From assembly GCF_025685415.1 (NCBI RefSeq), contig NZ_JAGSYB010000001.1:3162001-3226000 (forward strand): a stretch of DNA of 64,000 nucleotides, read 5' to 3'. The notes below the pieces were generated by a model that had not been told where the DNA came from, ran no database searches, and was given only the letters and a program-made list of their open reading frames with translations. Below are positions 1-8,713 of the stretch, one piece after another. This stretch comes from Terriglobus aquaticus. Its GTDB lineage: Bacteria; Acidobacteriota; Terriglobia; Terriglobales; Acidobacteriaceae. Position 1 is the stretch's first letter; each line of letters starts with the position of its first letter. Both the position numbers and the translations under genes were made by a program.

Positions 1-1614
1 GTTTTTGTCGACGGCCAGCAGATCGGCGAGTTCGGGCACTTCGGACAGCGCCGCGTATGGGCGTTTCCCTCGCAGCCGCGCGGCTACCCATTGCCTGCCA
101 CCGTGCAGAACGGCACCGTGACGATCGCGATCCGAATGTGGATGAACAGCGCGACGCGATTTAGCGGGCCGGATGCGGGTGGACTGCATGGACCGCCGAT
201 GCTGGGCTCAGCGCAGACGATCAACGATCGCGTAGCTCTGGACTGGGATGGGCTGAACCACGACGTAGGCAGCGGCTTCTTGGAGATGCTGGTGCTGTTG
301 CTGGCGCTCACGGTTGCCAGTGCGCATTTCGCGCTGGACCGCAGCGACAAGGCCTATCTTCTGCTGGCGCTGGTTTCCCTCGTGACACTGGTGGGGAACC
401 TGATCCTGCAGCTCGGCAACTACAGCACACTCTTCAGCAGCACTTTCGTTCTGCTGGCGCGGGATGTGGTGCTCACGCCGGTTCGCATTGGGTTGTGGGT
501 GCTGTTCTTCGCGAAGTGGTTTCAGGTCGCACACAGCCGCCGCCTCGCCGGCATCGTCTTCGCGCTTGTTGGGATTCTGGCCGTGGGTACGCTCATGTTG
601 CGGCCGCCGCTCCATGGTCAGTTCGTGCCTGTGGCTGTCGGAACGTATCTCGACCCAGCGTTGGTTTGGATCAAACTTGCCCTCGCGGGCACCCTGTTCT
701 GGGTTGCATACCAGGGGATCCGCAAACATCAGCAGGAGGGCTGGTTCGCGCTGCCGGCGATCCTACTTGCCGTGGTCGCCAACTATCAGCACGAGCTCCG
801 ACTGGCCCGGATCCACGTTCAGTACGCGGTCTTTGGGTACAAGATTTCGCTGGGGCAGCTCTCGACCATGCTTTCGCTGCTGCTGGTCACGCTGATGGCC
901 TCGCGGCGCTTTCTGCTGGCACAGCGGCAACGATTGCAGTACCAGCTTGAGGTGCAACAGGCCAGTGAGCTGCAGCAGGTGATCATCCCTCGCGAAGTAC
1001 CGCGACTGCCAGGCCTGAGCGTGGAAAGCGAGTACCGTCCTTCGCGCGATGTCGGCGGCGACTTCTTTCAGATCATTCCAAATTCCCGAGAGGGAAGTGC
1101 GCTGATCGTTGTAGGCGACGTGACCGGGAAAGGCCTGAGTGCAGGCATGCTGGGCGCCCTCATTGTGGGCGCCATCGACACCGCGGCCTCGCAGGAACAG
1201 AATCCGGCCGACATCCTCAAATCGGTCAACGAGCGGCTATGTGGTCGCGGCCTTGCCACCGCTACTTGCCTGGTGGTCCGCATCGATGCGGATCGCACCC
1301 TGACCGCTTCGAACGCAGGTCACCTGCCTCCGTACATCAACACCGCGGAGCTGGGGATGGAAGGCGCGCTTCCGCTGGGTACGCTTCCCGATATGTCTTA
1401 CGACACTGTGACTTGCCAGCTTGCCGATGGCGATGTGGTCACGATGCTGACGGACGGTGTGATTGAAGCTCAGAACGAGCACGGCGATCTGTTCGGTTTT
1501 GAGCGTGTCGAACAGATGGTGAGTGAGAACGCAACCGCCAACGAGATCGCGAATGCAGTGCAGCGATTCGGCCAGGAGGATGACATTCTTATCCTGCGGG
1601 TTCAATGCACCTAA
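1..1614 (+). CDS. Membrane-anchored SpoIIE-type PP2C serine phosphatase (5' end outside window)
   Basis: The frame is open from base 1 (it reads VFVDGQQIGEF), so the gene starts before the window; a start at 91 would cut into the domain. The first ~85 visible residues look like the end of an extracytoplasmic sensor domain. Several hydrophobic segments follow (visible residues ~90-300), resembling a 7TM-DISM-type membrane module. After a short helical linker comes a PP2C/SpoIIE domain (~340-537) with the metal-binding motifs DVGGDFF and GDVTGKG, then NAGH and TDGV. Family role: dephosphorylates a STAS-domain antagonist to release a sigma factor or other target. The kinase and STAS genes follow directly on the same strand, so this is the signal-sensing end of a partner-switching operon. 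The signal is unknown. Confidence 0.9.
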   Translation, partial: VFVDGQQIGEFGHFGQRRVWAFPSQPRGYPLPATVQNGTVTIAIRMWMNSATRFSGPDAGGLHGPPMLGSAQTINDRVALDWDGLNHDVGSGFLEMLVLLLALTVASAHFALDRSDKAYLLLALVSLVTLVGNLILQLGNYSTLFSSTFVLLARDVVLTPVRIGLWVLFFAKWFQVAHSRRLAGIVFALVGILAVGTLMLRPPLHGQFVPVAVGTYLDPALVWIKLALAGTLFWVAYQGIRKHQQEGWFALPAILLAVVANYQHELRLARIHVQYAVFGYKISLGQLSTMLSLLLVTLMASRRFLLAQRQRLQYQLEVQQASELQQVIIPREVPRLPGLSVESEYRPSRDVGGDFFQIIPNSREGSALIVVGDVTGKGLSAGMLGALIVGAIDTAASQEQNPADILKSVNERLCGRGLATATCLVVRIDADRTLTASNAGHLPPYINTAELGMEGALPLGTLPDMSYDTVTCQLADGDVVTMLTDGVIEAQNEHGDLFGFERVEQMVSENATANEIANAVQRFGQEDDILILRVQCT

Positions 1615-1707
1615 GCGCCTTAGCATCCGTGTGCCAGCATTGTGCCGGGCGGACTGTATGCTGGCGTTCTGACGCGCTTATGTGCCGACTGCCAGATGAG
1701 ATCAAGG

Positions 1708-2145
1708 ATGGACAATAGCGCAGGTATGGAAGCGACCATCCATCATGCTCTTCTCACACTTGCTTCTTCGCTCGAAGGTGTCGATGCCGTCGAGCAGTTG
1801 GCGAGGTCGTTCGCCTTGCTCGCCGGCTTCGACGAACACGTTGTGAGTGACATTGCACTCGCCACCCGCGAGGCCACGGTGAATGCGATCATCCACGGCA
1901 ATCAGCAACATCCTGGGAAGGCGATCTCCGCCGAACTCGACCTAACGGCAGAAGAACTCGTCATCAGGATTACAGATCAGGGGGAAGGCTTCCAGCCCGA
2001 AGAGGTTCCCGATCCCCTGCACGAAGACAATCTACTCCGATCGTCAGGACGTGGAGTATTCCTCATGCGCCAGACGATGGATGACGTACACTTTTCGAAA
2101 CACAACACAGGTTCGACAATCACGCTCCGCAAACATAGGACGTAA
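1708..2145 (+). CDS. RsbW/SpoIIAB-like ATP-binding serine kinase (anti-sigma type)
   Basis: A 145-residue GHKL ATPase. The N box reads [11 protein letters not shown], followed by a DQGEGF-type G1 box and GRGVFLM as the G2/lid region. Family role: binds a sigma factor or other partner and phosphorylates the STAS antagonist on serine. It lies between the phosphatase (93 bp upstream) and the STAS gene (13 bp downstream), which fixes its role in the module. The start is uncertain: ATG at 1708 follows GATGAG/AAGG; in-frame alternatives are GTG 1642 and ATG 1696, which would add non-conserved residues, and ATG 1726. No zinc-binding or extra domain is present. Confidence 0.85.
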   Translation: MDNSAGMEATIHHALLTLASSLEGVDAVEQLARSFALLAGFDEHVVSDIALATREATVNAIIHGNQQHPGKAISAELDLTAEELVIRITDQGEGFQPEEVPDPLHEDNLLRSSGRGVFLMRQTMDDVHFSKHNTGSTITLRKHRT

Positions 2146-2158
2146 GGAGAAGTATTCG

Positions 2159-2497
2159 ATGGAGATCAAGATCCGTCAGGTAAATGGTGTCACTGTTCTG
2201 GACCTCTCAGGCAGGATCACTCTGGGCGACGGGACCGGTCAGCTCCGCAGCGCCATGCAGGACGCACTTGCCGCAGGCTCCAAGAAGATCCTGCTCAACC
2301 TGCAGGATGTCACCTACATCGACAGCGCTGGCCTGGGTGAACTGGTAAGCGGCTACACGACCGTGAAGAATGCAGGCGGCGAGTTGAAGCTGCTGAACCT
2401 GAGCAAGAAGGTGAAGGATTTGTTGGTCATCACCAAGCTGCTGACCGTGTTTGACATCAAGGACGATGAGACGGCAGCGATCGCTTCGTTCTCCTAA
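2159..2497 (+). CDS. STAS-domain anti-sigma factor antagonist
   Basis: A 112-residue single-domain STAS protein. The conserved phospho-acceptor region reads [13 protein letters not shown], with the serine at the usual place in IDSAG. ATG 2159 is preceded by AAGGAGA at about 9 nt, a strong ribosome binding site that decides this start over in-frame codons upstream. It is the last gene of the plus-strand partner-switching operon: when unphosphorylated it should bind the RsbW-like kinase, and the phosphatase upstream should regenerate it. A strong hairpin follows the stop codon. Confidence 0.92.
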   Translation: MEIKIRQVNGVTVLDLSGRITLGDGTGQLRSAMQDALAAGSKKILLNLQDVTYIDSAGLGELVSGYTTVKNAGGELKLLNLSKKVKDLLVITKLLTVFDIKDDETAAIASFS

Positions 2498-2513
2498 ACA
2501 AAAGCTTCATACG

Positions 2514-2548
2514 CCACCGGCTACCTCGGCGAGGTATCCGGTGGTTTT
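2514..2548. terminator. Intrinsic terminator between the two partner-switching modules
   Basis: An inverted repeat with arms CCACCGG..TACCTCG and CGAGGTA..CCGGTGG and a tiny loop is followed by TTTTGTCTTTT on the plus strand. It ends the plus-strand operon and lies 58 bp from the convergent minus-strand STAS gene. Confidence 0.8.
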
Positions 2549-2605
2549 GTCTTTTGGCGGGGGAGTTGGCGCTTCGCTCTGCCTGCAGTCGAGTTCGAGC
2601 CGCGA

Positions 2606-2965
2606 CTAGAGTGACGCGAGAGCGGTGTCGCGATCTGCTGAAAGGGTTGCGTATTTCGTTACGCCGACCATCGTGAACACCTTGGTGAAGTGAGCCGACA
2701 GACCGTACATCCCGATCTTCCTGCTGCCGCTCTTCTTTGCTTCAAGCAGTAGCTGAATGATGATGGAGATGCCCGAGGAGTTGATGTACTCGACGTTCGT
2801 ATAGTCGAGAAGCACCCGATGAACCGAGTCGCTGATGCCGTGGTACGCGCCCATGATCGCGTCTTTCGACGTGGAAGAGATATCACCGCTGAAGCTGAGG
2901 ACTACGACTGGCTCGCCGGAGGAGGTATCGAGTGTATGTTGCGCGACTTTCGTTGTAGCCTGCAT
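2606..2965 (-). CDS. STAS-domain antagonist (second module)
   Basis: A 119-residue STAS protein with the acceptor-site motif VEYINSSGISIII. It is divergent in sequence from the STAS protein at 2159-2497, so it is not a recent duplicate. Its ATG overlaps the stop codon of the upstream kinase gene by one base (TAATG), a sign of translational coupling. It is the last gene of a minus-strand operon that mirrors the plus-strand one. Inferred role: substrate of the adjacent kinase and of the GAF-PP2C phosphatase. It could instead belong to the wider STAS family controlling a non-sigma target. Confidence 0.9.
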   Translation of the reverse strand: MQATTKVAQHTLDTSSGEPVVVLSFSGDISSTSKDAIMGAYHGISDSVHRVLLDYTNVEYINSSGISIIIQLLLEAKKSGSRKIGMYGLSAHFTKVFTMVGVTKYATLSADRDTALASL

Positions 2966-3405
2966 TACTTGTTGTTCTCCTTATCGAGCCGAATCACCAG
3001 GCGGACATAGCTGTTTCCGGGAGGCCCTTTGTGCCATTCCGCTTCATCCACCAAAGCCTGGATGAGGAACATGCCCATGCCTCGAGGGTCCTCTTCCCCG
3101 TTCATCTTGCGGTCGATGTCGGGAAGTGCCGGAGCGTTCACTGGGCCGGTGCCCTCGTCCGACACCTTGACCTCCAACTCTGAATCATTCAACGAGAGCT
3201 GAACCGCAACACGGAGCGACTCATCCAGCCGATTGCCATGCTCGATGGCATTGATGCAGGCCTCTGCCACCGCGGTCTTCAGGTCCTCGACACGATCGGG
3301 AGAGAAACCCATCATGGTCGCCATGCCCGCGGCCGTGCTCATCGCAACCTTTTCAAAGCCGAGTTCCGAGGGTAAGCGGACTTCGACCGACTTGCCATCC
3401 TTCAT
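2965..3405 (-). CDS. RsbW-like serine kinase / ATPase (second module)
   Basis: A 146-residue GHKL ATPase with N box EACINAIEHGN, G1-like SDEGTGP and a GMGMFLI lid. It lies 7 bp downstream of the phosphatase stop codon and overlaps the STAS start by one base, so the three genes form a tight operon. By family it phosphorylates the STAS antagonist encoded directly downstream. The partner released by the switch is not encoded in the window. Confidence 0.88.
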   Translation of the reverse strand: MKDGKSVEVRLPSELGFEKVAMSTAAGMATMMGFSPDRVEDLKTAVAEACINAIEHGNRLDESLRVAVQLSLNDSELEVKVSDEGTGPVNAPALPDIDRKMNGEEDPRGMGMFLIQALVDEAEWHKGPPGNSYVRLVIRLDKENNK

Positions 3406-3412
3406 GGTGAGC

Positions 3413-4585
3413 CTAAGCCTCCTGCATTTCTGGAACGATATGGCATACCGCGAGTGCCGTCATATCGTCGGTCTGTGGTTCACCGGTCGAGAACTGTTCC
3501 AGCTTCTCCCAAATTTCGTTCAGCGCCTGGTCCGCGTTTTGCGTGTGAAGACGGCGGAAGCTCTCAGTGAGGCGCTCACACCCAAACTCCTCGTCGCCAC
3601 AGAAGACTTCAGTTAGCCCGTCTGTGTAAAGCAGCAACTTGGACCCAGGATCGAAATCGAAGCTCTCCAGCGAGTACGTTGCGAAGGGCAACAGGCCGAG
3701 CGGGGTTCCGGAGGCCTCGATCATTTGAACCGAGCCATCGGAACGCACCAGAGCTCCAGGATTATGGCCGGCATTTACTACGTCGATGCGGCTGTTCGCA
3801 CTATCCAGGCGAACAAAGATCGCCGTAACGTATCGCCGCCGGGCTTCATCCCCTTCGGCCCAATGCTGCTCATTCACACGGCACACCATATCGAGCAAGG
3901 GCATGGCCTGACTTGCAAGGGACCGAAAGGCAGACCGAAAGCTGGTAGCCATGATGGCGGAAGCGAGTCCTTTGCCGGCAACATCTGCAACGATCAGCAG
4001 GTGCGAGCCGTCGGCGAGCTGCATGGTATCCAGGTAGTCGCCGCCGACCTCGTAACAAGCAATGCTGCGAGCCGCGAACGAGTAACCCGGAACTGCCGGC
4101 ATCGTTTTCGGAAGCAGAGAGCGCTGGATGCTGCGTGCCGCCTCCATGTCCTGCTGAACGCGCGCCCATTCGATCGCCCGTTCCGTATACGTCCGCATCT
4201 CCAGCGCAACTGCAGCCTGCAGGATCAAACCCTCGATGAAGTCTTCCTCGTACAAGGACAGGTTGCGGCCATCGTGCGTCTTCACGAGCAGATCGGCTGG
4301 CGGCGTTCCATCCTTCGAAGGCAGCGAAAAGCGACTGCAATCTTCATAGGGCGGCGTCAGCGGAGTGCCACTGGAGGCAAGCAACCGGTCGGTGCCGGTG
4401 GCCAGGAACACCGCGCCCTGCAACTCAAGCTCCCGAACCAGAATGCGAACTGTTTGCGAGAGGACGCCATCGGTTGACACGGCGGAATGAACCTGGCGCG
4501 ATGCTTCAAGCAAGGCCTGAAGACGGGCAACCTGCTCCTCCAGGGACAGCGTGCCCTCAGCTTCCTGCAGTGAAGTAGTTTCCAT
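3413..4585 (-). CDS. GAF-like/PP2C (SpoIIE/RsbU-type) serine phosphatase
   Basis: About 390 residues. After a short N-terminal helix (LEEQVARLQALLEASR) comes a GAF-like sensory domain (~30-150), then a coiled linker (ERAIEWARVQQDMEAARSIQ) into the PP2C domain with EVGGDYLD, ADVAGKG, NAGHNPG and TDGLTEV. There are no membrane segments, unlike the phosphatase at 1-1614, so it should read a cytoplasmic signal. The start at 4585 is preferred because GGAACAGG precedes it; in-frame ATGs at 4621 and 4627 would add up to 14 residues. It is the first gene of the minus-strand partner-switching operon. Confidence 0.88.
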   Translation of the reverse strand: METTSLQEAEGTLSLEEQVARLQALLEASRQVHSAVSTDGVLSQTVRILVRELELQGAVFLATGTDRLLASSGTPLTPPYEDCSRFSLPSKDGTPPADLLVKTHDGRNLSLYEEDFIEGLILQAAVALEMRTYTERAIEWARVQQDMEAARSIQRSLLPKTMPAVPGYSFAARSIACYEVGGDYLDTMQLADGSHLLIVADVAGKGLASAIMATSFRSAFRSLASQAMPLLDMVCRVNEQHWAEGDEARRRYVTAIFVRLDSANSRIDVVNAGHNPGALVRSDGSVQMIEASGTPLGLLPFATYSLESFDFDPGSKLLLYTDGLTEVFCGDEEFGCERLTESFRRLHTQNADQALNEIWEKLEQFSTGEPQTDDMTALAVCHIVPEMQEA

Positions 4586-4872
4586 CCCACCTGTTCCTTG
4601 CGAAGTGCGGTAAGTGTACATGAGCAAAATAGAGCTTCACTACAACCGAATCGATCGGGTAATGAGCCCTTTCATGGGCTGCTTTGCGGTCACGGGGCGG
4701 GTACGCTTTTGCGGCTGCCGGCACGTCGAACTGCGCGAAAGGAAGTGGATCAAGGAGCCGTCGTCCAGATTCTCAGGCTCGCTATCAGTGGAAGCGTATG
4801 TAACGGAAATGTCACATCCGTAGCACTGAAGTCGAGTTCCGTGTCGCTTTCCGGAACCCGTAGCATGCCCGA

Positions 4873-5106
4873 ATGAAACAGCAGGAAGGTCAACAAACCG
4901 AGGCGATTGCCAACAGCCTTCGCCGCAGAGCGCAAAATCTGCGTCGCCAGGCGCTCTGGATGCAGCAGGCATTTATGGACGGTCGTGGCAGGCGGATCAC
5001 TGCAGATGTTGTTCACGAAATTCTTGCGCTCAAGGAAGAGAGCATCGAGCTTGATCAACTCGCATTTCATTACGAGAAATCGTGCCGATCGACTGCGCGT
5101 TCGTAG
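4873..5106 (+). CDS. Hypothetical small protein (doubtful)
   Basis: A 77-residue frame rich in Arg, Gln, Glu and Leu that would fold mainly as helices (for example RRRAQNLRRQALWMQQAF and HEILALKEESIELDQL). I do not recognise a family. There is no convincing ribosome binding site before ATG 4873, and third codon positions are less GC-rich than in the neighbours. It lies in a gene-poor stretch (4586-5421) beside a gene remnant, so it may be a decayed or acquired piece, or not a gene. Confidence 0.3.
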   Translation: MKQQEGQQTEAIANSLRRRAQNLRRQALWMQQAFMDGRGRRITADVVHEILALKEESIELDQLAFHYEKSCRSTARS

Positions 5107-5192
5107 CAACGAATGCGTTGCGCAAGCAACTCCCCAAAGCGCATGCGCGGCGATCGCCGGGACTGCGCCGCAGTTGGTCTCAGATGCCCTGA

Positions 5193-5342
5193 ATCTTCCA
5201 TGCAATCTTTCGGGATGGCGGGCGGCCGTTGGTGACCAAGGGCCGCGAGACCCAAATCTTTCACAAGGAGGATGGAGTCTGGCCCATCGTCGCAATCCAC
5301 TACTCCGGCTTTTCTGTGAACGGCAAGGCGCAGGGGTTCTGA
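5193..5342 (+). pseudogene. 3' remnant of an NTF2-like (CaMKII-association/DUF4440-type) gene
   Basis: From 5232 the plus strand reads TKGRETQIFHKEDGVW and IVAIHYSGF, then stops at 5340-5342. This is the typical last part of NTF2-like CaMKII-association/DUF4440 proteins, which end in a [R/E]ETR.[W/F]H[K/R].DG.W..VH.HYSG pattern. The frame is closed by a stop at 5190-5192 and no start or N-terminal half (~90 residues) is visible in any frame upstream. I read it as a broken gene. The match is by eye. Confidence 0.45.
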
Positions 5343-5370
5343 AGCGGTCCGATTGACCGCACTTCGGGGC

Positions 5371-5404
5371 AACAGCTAGGGCCGCATGTGCGGCCCTTGC
5401 TGTT
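5371..5404. terminator. Hairpin terminator at the 3' end of the MFS gene
   Basis: A near-perfect inverted repeat with 16-base arms and one mismatch (AACAGC.AGGGCCGCA against its complement) and a 2-base loop. It lies 18 bp beyond the MFS stop codon. It has no T-tract, so termination there is inferred from position and stem strength. Confidence 0.6.
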
Positions 5405-5421
5405 GGTTGAAAGAGTTTCGC

Positions 5422-7077
5422 TTAGTGGGCGGGTGCGTCTCCGCCGCCTTTCGGCTTGGGAACGATCCAGACGAGCGGGGTGACGCAAAGGCAGAAGATT
5501 GCGAGCACGGCGATGATGTCGAGGTAGGCGAGCATCTGCGACTGGTTGTGCACCATGTTGTAGATGTTCGCCTGGGCGGCGGCGACGGCGTCGCTGTGAT
5601 TGCCGCTGCCGGGGCCGCTGCTGCCCTGCAGGAAGCCTGCGATCGACGAGACCCGGTTGTTGAAAGCGTTGGTCGAAGCGGTCGCATGGCTGACCAGAAA
5701 TGTCTGGTGCGTCTGGGCGCGGCGCGCAAGCATAGTCGCGACAAAGCTGGTGCCGACCGAGCCGCCAATGTTGCGGGCAAGGTTGCTCAGGCCCGAGACG
5801 TCGTTGTTCTGCGACCGCGGAATGTTGTTGTACGCGATGGTGTTGATCGGAATGAACAGGAACGCCAGCGATGCGGCCTGAATGATGCGCAGCCACATGA
5901 TGGTCTTGAAGCTGGAGTCGAGTGCCAGCATCTGGTGCATCAGCAGCAACGAGAAGGTCTGCAGGGCAAAGCCGAACGTGATCATGACGCGTGGATCGAC
6001 ACGCGTGATCAGGATGCCGACCACGGGCATCATGAGCATGATGGTCACGCCGCCCGGTGAGATGACCAGGCCGGCCAGTTCCGCGGTGTAACCGAGTAGC
6101 GTCTGCACGAACTGCGGAATCAGCACGGTCGTGCCGTACAGGGCGAAACCCAGCACAAAGAGCATGGTGAACGCGGCGGCAAAACTGCGCTGTTTGAATA
6201 GCGTCAGGTTCAGGATGGGTCGCCTGCCGCGCCGGATCGACAGGAGCGACCAGAGGATGAGCGCGATCAGCGCCGCACCGCAGATGACGGTGAACAGCGT
6301 AATCAGGTGCGATCCGAACCAGTCGTCTTCCTGGCCTTTGTCGAGCACGAACTCCAGCGATCCAAAGCCAAGTGCAAGCAGCGAGAAGCCAACGTAATCG
6401 AGCCGGATGCCGGTGCGTTTCGACTCTTGCACCTCAGCAACGATGTGCGGCGGGTCTTCGACCATGCGAGTGGTCAGCACCAGCGACAGGATGGCGACCG
6501 GGACGTTGATAAAGAAGATCCATCGCCAGTCGTAGTTATCGGTGATCCAGCCGCCCAGGGTGGGGCCGATGGCGGGCGCCGCGACCACGGCGAGGCCGTA
6601 CAGCGCGAAAGCCTGGCCGCGCTGCTTGGGTTCAAAGGTGTCGGCAAGGATCGCCTGTTCGCTTGGGCCCAGGCCGCCGCCACCGGCGCCCTGCAACAGG
6701 CGAAAGAGGATCAGGATCGGCAGGCTGGGAGCCAGCCCGCACATGGCGCTGGAAATGCCAAACAGCACCACGCAGCTCATGTAGAACTTCTTGCGGCCGA
6801 CAAACGTGGTCAGGTAGGCCGACGCGGGGAGGATGATGGCGTTGGCCACCAGGTAGCTGGTGATGACCCAGGTGGCCTCGTCCTGCGATGCGCCCAGCGA
6901 ACCGGCGATGTGCGGCAGCGCCACATTGGCGATGGAGGTGTCGAGCACCTCCATAAAGGTAGCGAGCGTGACGGTAAGGGCGATAAGCCAGGGGTTGTGC
7001 TTGGGCTTCCAGGGCACCTGTGCCGCGGCCTGCACAGCCTCTGACTGGCCTGTTTCTTCGATTGCGGTGGCTGCCAT
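5422..7077 (-). CDS. MFS drug:H+ antiporter, DHA2 (EmrB/QacA) family
   Basis: A 551-residue inner-membrane protein with the 14-helix DHA2 layout. Family motifs are visible: LDTSIANVALPHIAG at the first helix, ATWVITSYLVANAI, the FVGRKKFY loop (motif A), RLLQGAGGGGLGPSE, and GPTLGGWITDNYDWRWIFFINVP (motif C/D region, quoted only as landmarks). By family it exports hydrophobic toxic compounds using the proton gradient; the substrate cannot be read from sequence. No HlyD-type membrane-fusion partner gene is adjacent, unlike typical emrAB pairs. It is divergent from the nucleotidase gene with 73 bp between starts. Confidence 0.9.
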   Translation of the reverse strand: MAATAIEETGQSEAVQAAAQVPWKPKHNPWLIALTVTLATFMEVLDTSIANVALPHIAGSLGASQDEATWVITSYLVANAIILPASAYLTTFVGRKKFYMSCVVLFGISSAMCGLAPSLPILILFRLLQGAGGGGLGPSEQAILADTFEPKQRGQAFALYGLAVVAAPAIGPTLGGWITDNYDWRWIFFINVPVAILSLVLTTRMVEDPPHIVAEVQESKRTGIRLDYVGFSLLALGFGSLEFVLDKGQEDDWFGSHLITLFTVICGAALIALILWSLLSIRRGRRPILNLTLFKQRSFAAAFTMLFVLGFALYGTTVLIPQFVQTLLGYTAELAGLVISPGGVTIMLMMPVVGILITRVDPRVMITFGFALQTFSLLLMHQMLALDSSFKTIMWLRIIQAASLAFLFIPINTIAYNNIPRSQNNDVSGLSNLARNIGGSVGTSFVATMLARRAQTHQTFLVSHATASTNAFNNRVSSIAGFLQGSSGPGSGNHSDAVAAAQANIYNMVHNQSQMLAYLDIIAVLAIFCLCVTPLVWIVPKPKGGGDAPAH

Positions 7078-7150
7078 TCGTGTATTGGACAGAGATGCCG
7101 GCGGGAGCGACGCAAAAACTTCGGTGGCGCGGCTCTGCTACCCTGCGACG

Positions 7151-7693
7151 ATGGCAGTGGTAGCAATCGATATGGACGAGGTGATGGCCGACACCGTGGC
7201 GGCGCACATCTCCCGCTACAACGAACACTTCGGCGAACGGCTGACCAAGGCGGACCTTGAGGGCAAGTGGCTGTGGCAGGTGGTTCCGAGCGACAGGCAC
7301 GACCAGCTTTCGGCGTTTCTGGATGAGCCGGACTTTTTCGGCGATCTGCCCCTGATGCCCGACGCGGTGCGGGTGATTGAGCGGTTGTCGAAGACGCACG
7401 ACGTCTTTATCGCCTCGGCCGCGATGGAAGTGCCGCACTCCTTCAACGCGAAGTACCGCTGGCTGAAGCAGCATTTCCCTTTTCTGCCGCAGTCGAACTA
7501 CGTTTTTTGCGGAACCAAGTCGATCCTCGCGGCGGACTTTCTGATCGACGACAACCCACGGCAGTTGCGGGCGTTTCGCGGCCAGGGTCTGCTGTTTTCT
7601 TCGCCGCACAACGAACAGGTGGACGCAGACGCGAACGGCTGGACGCGGCTGGCGGACTGGCGGGCGGTGGAACGGTTGTTCTTCGGAAGCTGA
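7151..7693 (+). CDS. 5'(3')-deoxyribonucleotidase-like HAD phosphatase
   Basis: 180 residues. The N-terminus AIDMDEVMAD carries the HAD DxD motif (Asp7, Asp9). FIASAAMEVPHSF corresponds to motif II, and DFLIDDNPRQL to the acidic motif IV. This arrangement fits the cytosolic NT5C/pyrimidine deoxyribonucleotidase group, which removes 5'- or 3'-phosphate from deoxyribonucleotides. ATG 7151 is chosen because an upstream frame would run through the divergent MFS promoter and the HAD motif normally starts within the first 10 residues. No operon partner. Confidence 0.85.
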   Translation: MAVVAIDMDEVMADTVAAHISRYNEHFGERLTKADLEGKWLWQVVPSDRHDQLSAFLDEPDFFGDLPLMPDAVRVIERLSKTHDVFIASAAMEVPHSFNAKYRWLKQHFPFLPQSNYVFCGTKSILAADFLIDDNPRQLRAFRGQGLLFSSPHNEQVDADANGWTRLADWRAVERLFFGS

Positions 7694-7729
7694 CGCGCGC
7701 TGCCGGTCCGGTCGGGCTCACATGAGGAA

Positions 7730-7782
7730 CGGCCCCGAGACAGAATCAGAGCTTGAGGGCTGCTGATTCGTCAATGGGGCCG
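7730..7782. terminator. Hairpin between convergent genes
   Basis: CGGCCCC (7730-7736) pairs with GGGGCCG (7776-7782); inside, GAATCAG pairs with CTGATTC. It sits between the nucleotidase stop (7693) and the stop of the HTH-cupin gene (7797), so it may serve both directions. Confidence 0.5.
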
Positions 7783-7796
7783 CTTTGTGGGTCAGC

Positions 7797-8624
7797 TTAC
7801 GAGGCTTTGGCGAGGTTCTCTGCACGAGGGCGCTGGCCATCGGCGGCAGGTGTGCCGTTGGTGGGCCGGACCCGGTGGCCGTTTCCGTTGGCAGTGCCGT
7901 TGCCATTCTGGTGCTGCACGCCGGAGCCGTTGCCCTGCAGGGTGACCAGCAGCGTTTTCGCGGGCTTTTCGCCACGGCAGATATAGCTGTGCGCCACGCC
8001 CGCGTCGAAGTAGGCGGCATCGCCGGCTTGCAGGGTGTGCGTGCCGTTGCCGTGCTGCACGTCTAACTCACCCTCAAGCAGGTACAGGAACTCGTGGCCG
8101 GGGTGCTGGTGAGCGCGGCGCGGCTTTACGCCGGGCAGGAACTCGATGTAGTAGGGGTCAAGCTGCCGGTCGGGCACCATGTAGCCGAGCGATTCGAAGA
8201 AATACGACGGCTCGTCCGTGCCGGTCTGGGGCAGGCGGACACGCTCGTGGCTCCGATGCACCCGGAAGAGCGTCTTCGGCTCGGGCTCAAAGAAGTAGCT
8301 CAGGTCTTTTGAGAAGACAATAGCGATGCGGGCCAGGTTGCGCAGGGTGGGAACTACGCGTCCCGTCTCAAGCTGCGAGAGGAAGCTGGCCGACAGGCCG
8401 GTGTGGCGGCCAAGTTCGACCAGGCCCATGGACTTGCGCAGGCGCAGCGCCTTGATGCGTTCGCCCAGCCGTTTTTCGCCGATGAACGCCTCTGCGGCAT
8501 CGCCGGCGGCAAGCGATACGGATTCCGTATCCGGCGCGGGTGGCGGGATGGCGGCAGCGACAGTGGCGAGTTGTGGGTCGGTTTCCAGGGCTTTTACCAG
8601 CGAGATCTGATTAACTTCGGGCAC
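7797..8624 (-). CDS. XRE-family HTH regulator with C-terminal cupin domain
   Basis: 275 residues. Start: GTG 8624 is preceded by AAGGAG at 6 nt, better than ATG 8678, which lacks such a site. After a ~50-residue tail comes an HTH_3 domain (~55-110; ERIKALRLRKSMGLVELGR, then SASFLSQLETGR). A cupin_2 domain (~155-235) contains RRAHQHPGHEFLYLLEG, AGDAAYFDAG and HSYIC, with His and Glu at metal or ligand positions. The family (MSMEG/PuuR-like) usually senses a small ligand and represses nearby genes. The last ~45 residues are an Asn/Gly-rich low-complexity tail, unusual for the family. A long inverted repeat in the upstream region is a possible operator. Confidence 0.9.
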   Translation of the reverse strand: MPEVNQISLVKALETDPQLATVAAAIPPPAPDTESVSLAAGDAAEAFIGEKRLGERIKALRLRKSMGLVELGRHTGLSASFLSQLETGRVVPTLRNLARIAIVFSKDLSYFFEPEPKTLFRVHRSHERVRLPQTGTDEPSYFFESLGYMVPDRQLDPYYIEFLPGVKPRRAHQHPGHEFLYLLEGELDVQHGNGTHTLQAGDAAYFDAGVAHSYICRGEKPAKTLLVTLQGNGSGVQHQNGNGTANGNGHRVRPTNGTPAADGQRPRAENLAKAS

Positions 8625-8713
8625 CGGGGCTCCTTCGTGTGCTTGGCTCCATGTGCAGCAGCCAAACAGATGTTTCAACGCGGTCGAAAGATGTACGGTT
8701 TCACTCCCCTACT

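Noticed and set aside
1-4585. A sigma factor gene linked to the partner-switching modules
   Set aside because: None is encoded in the window near them; the target remains unknown.
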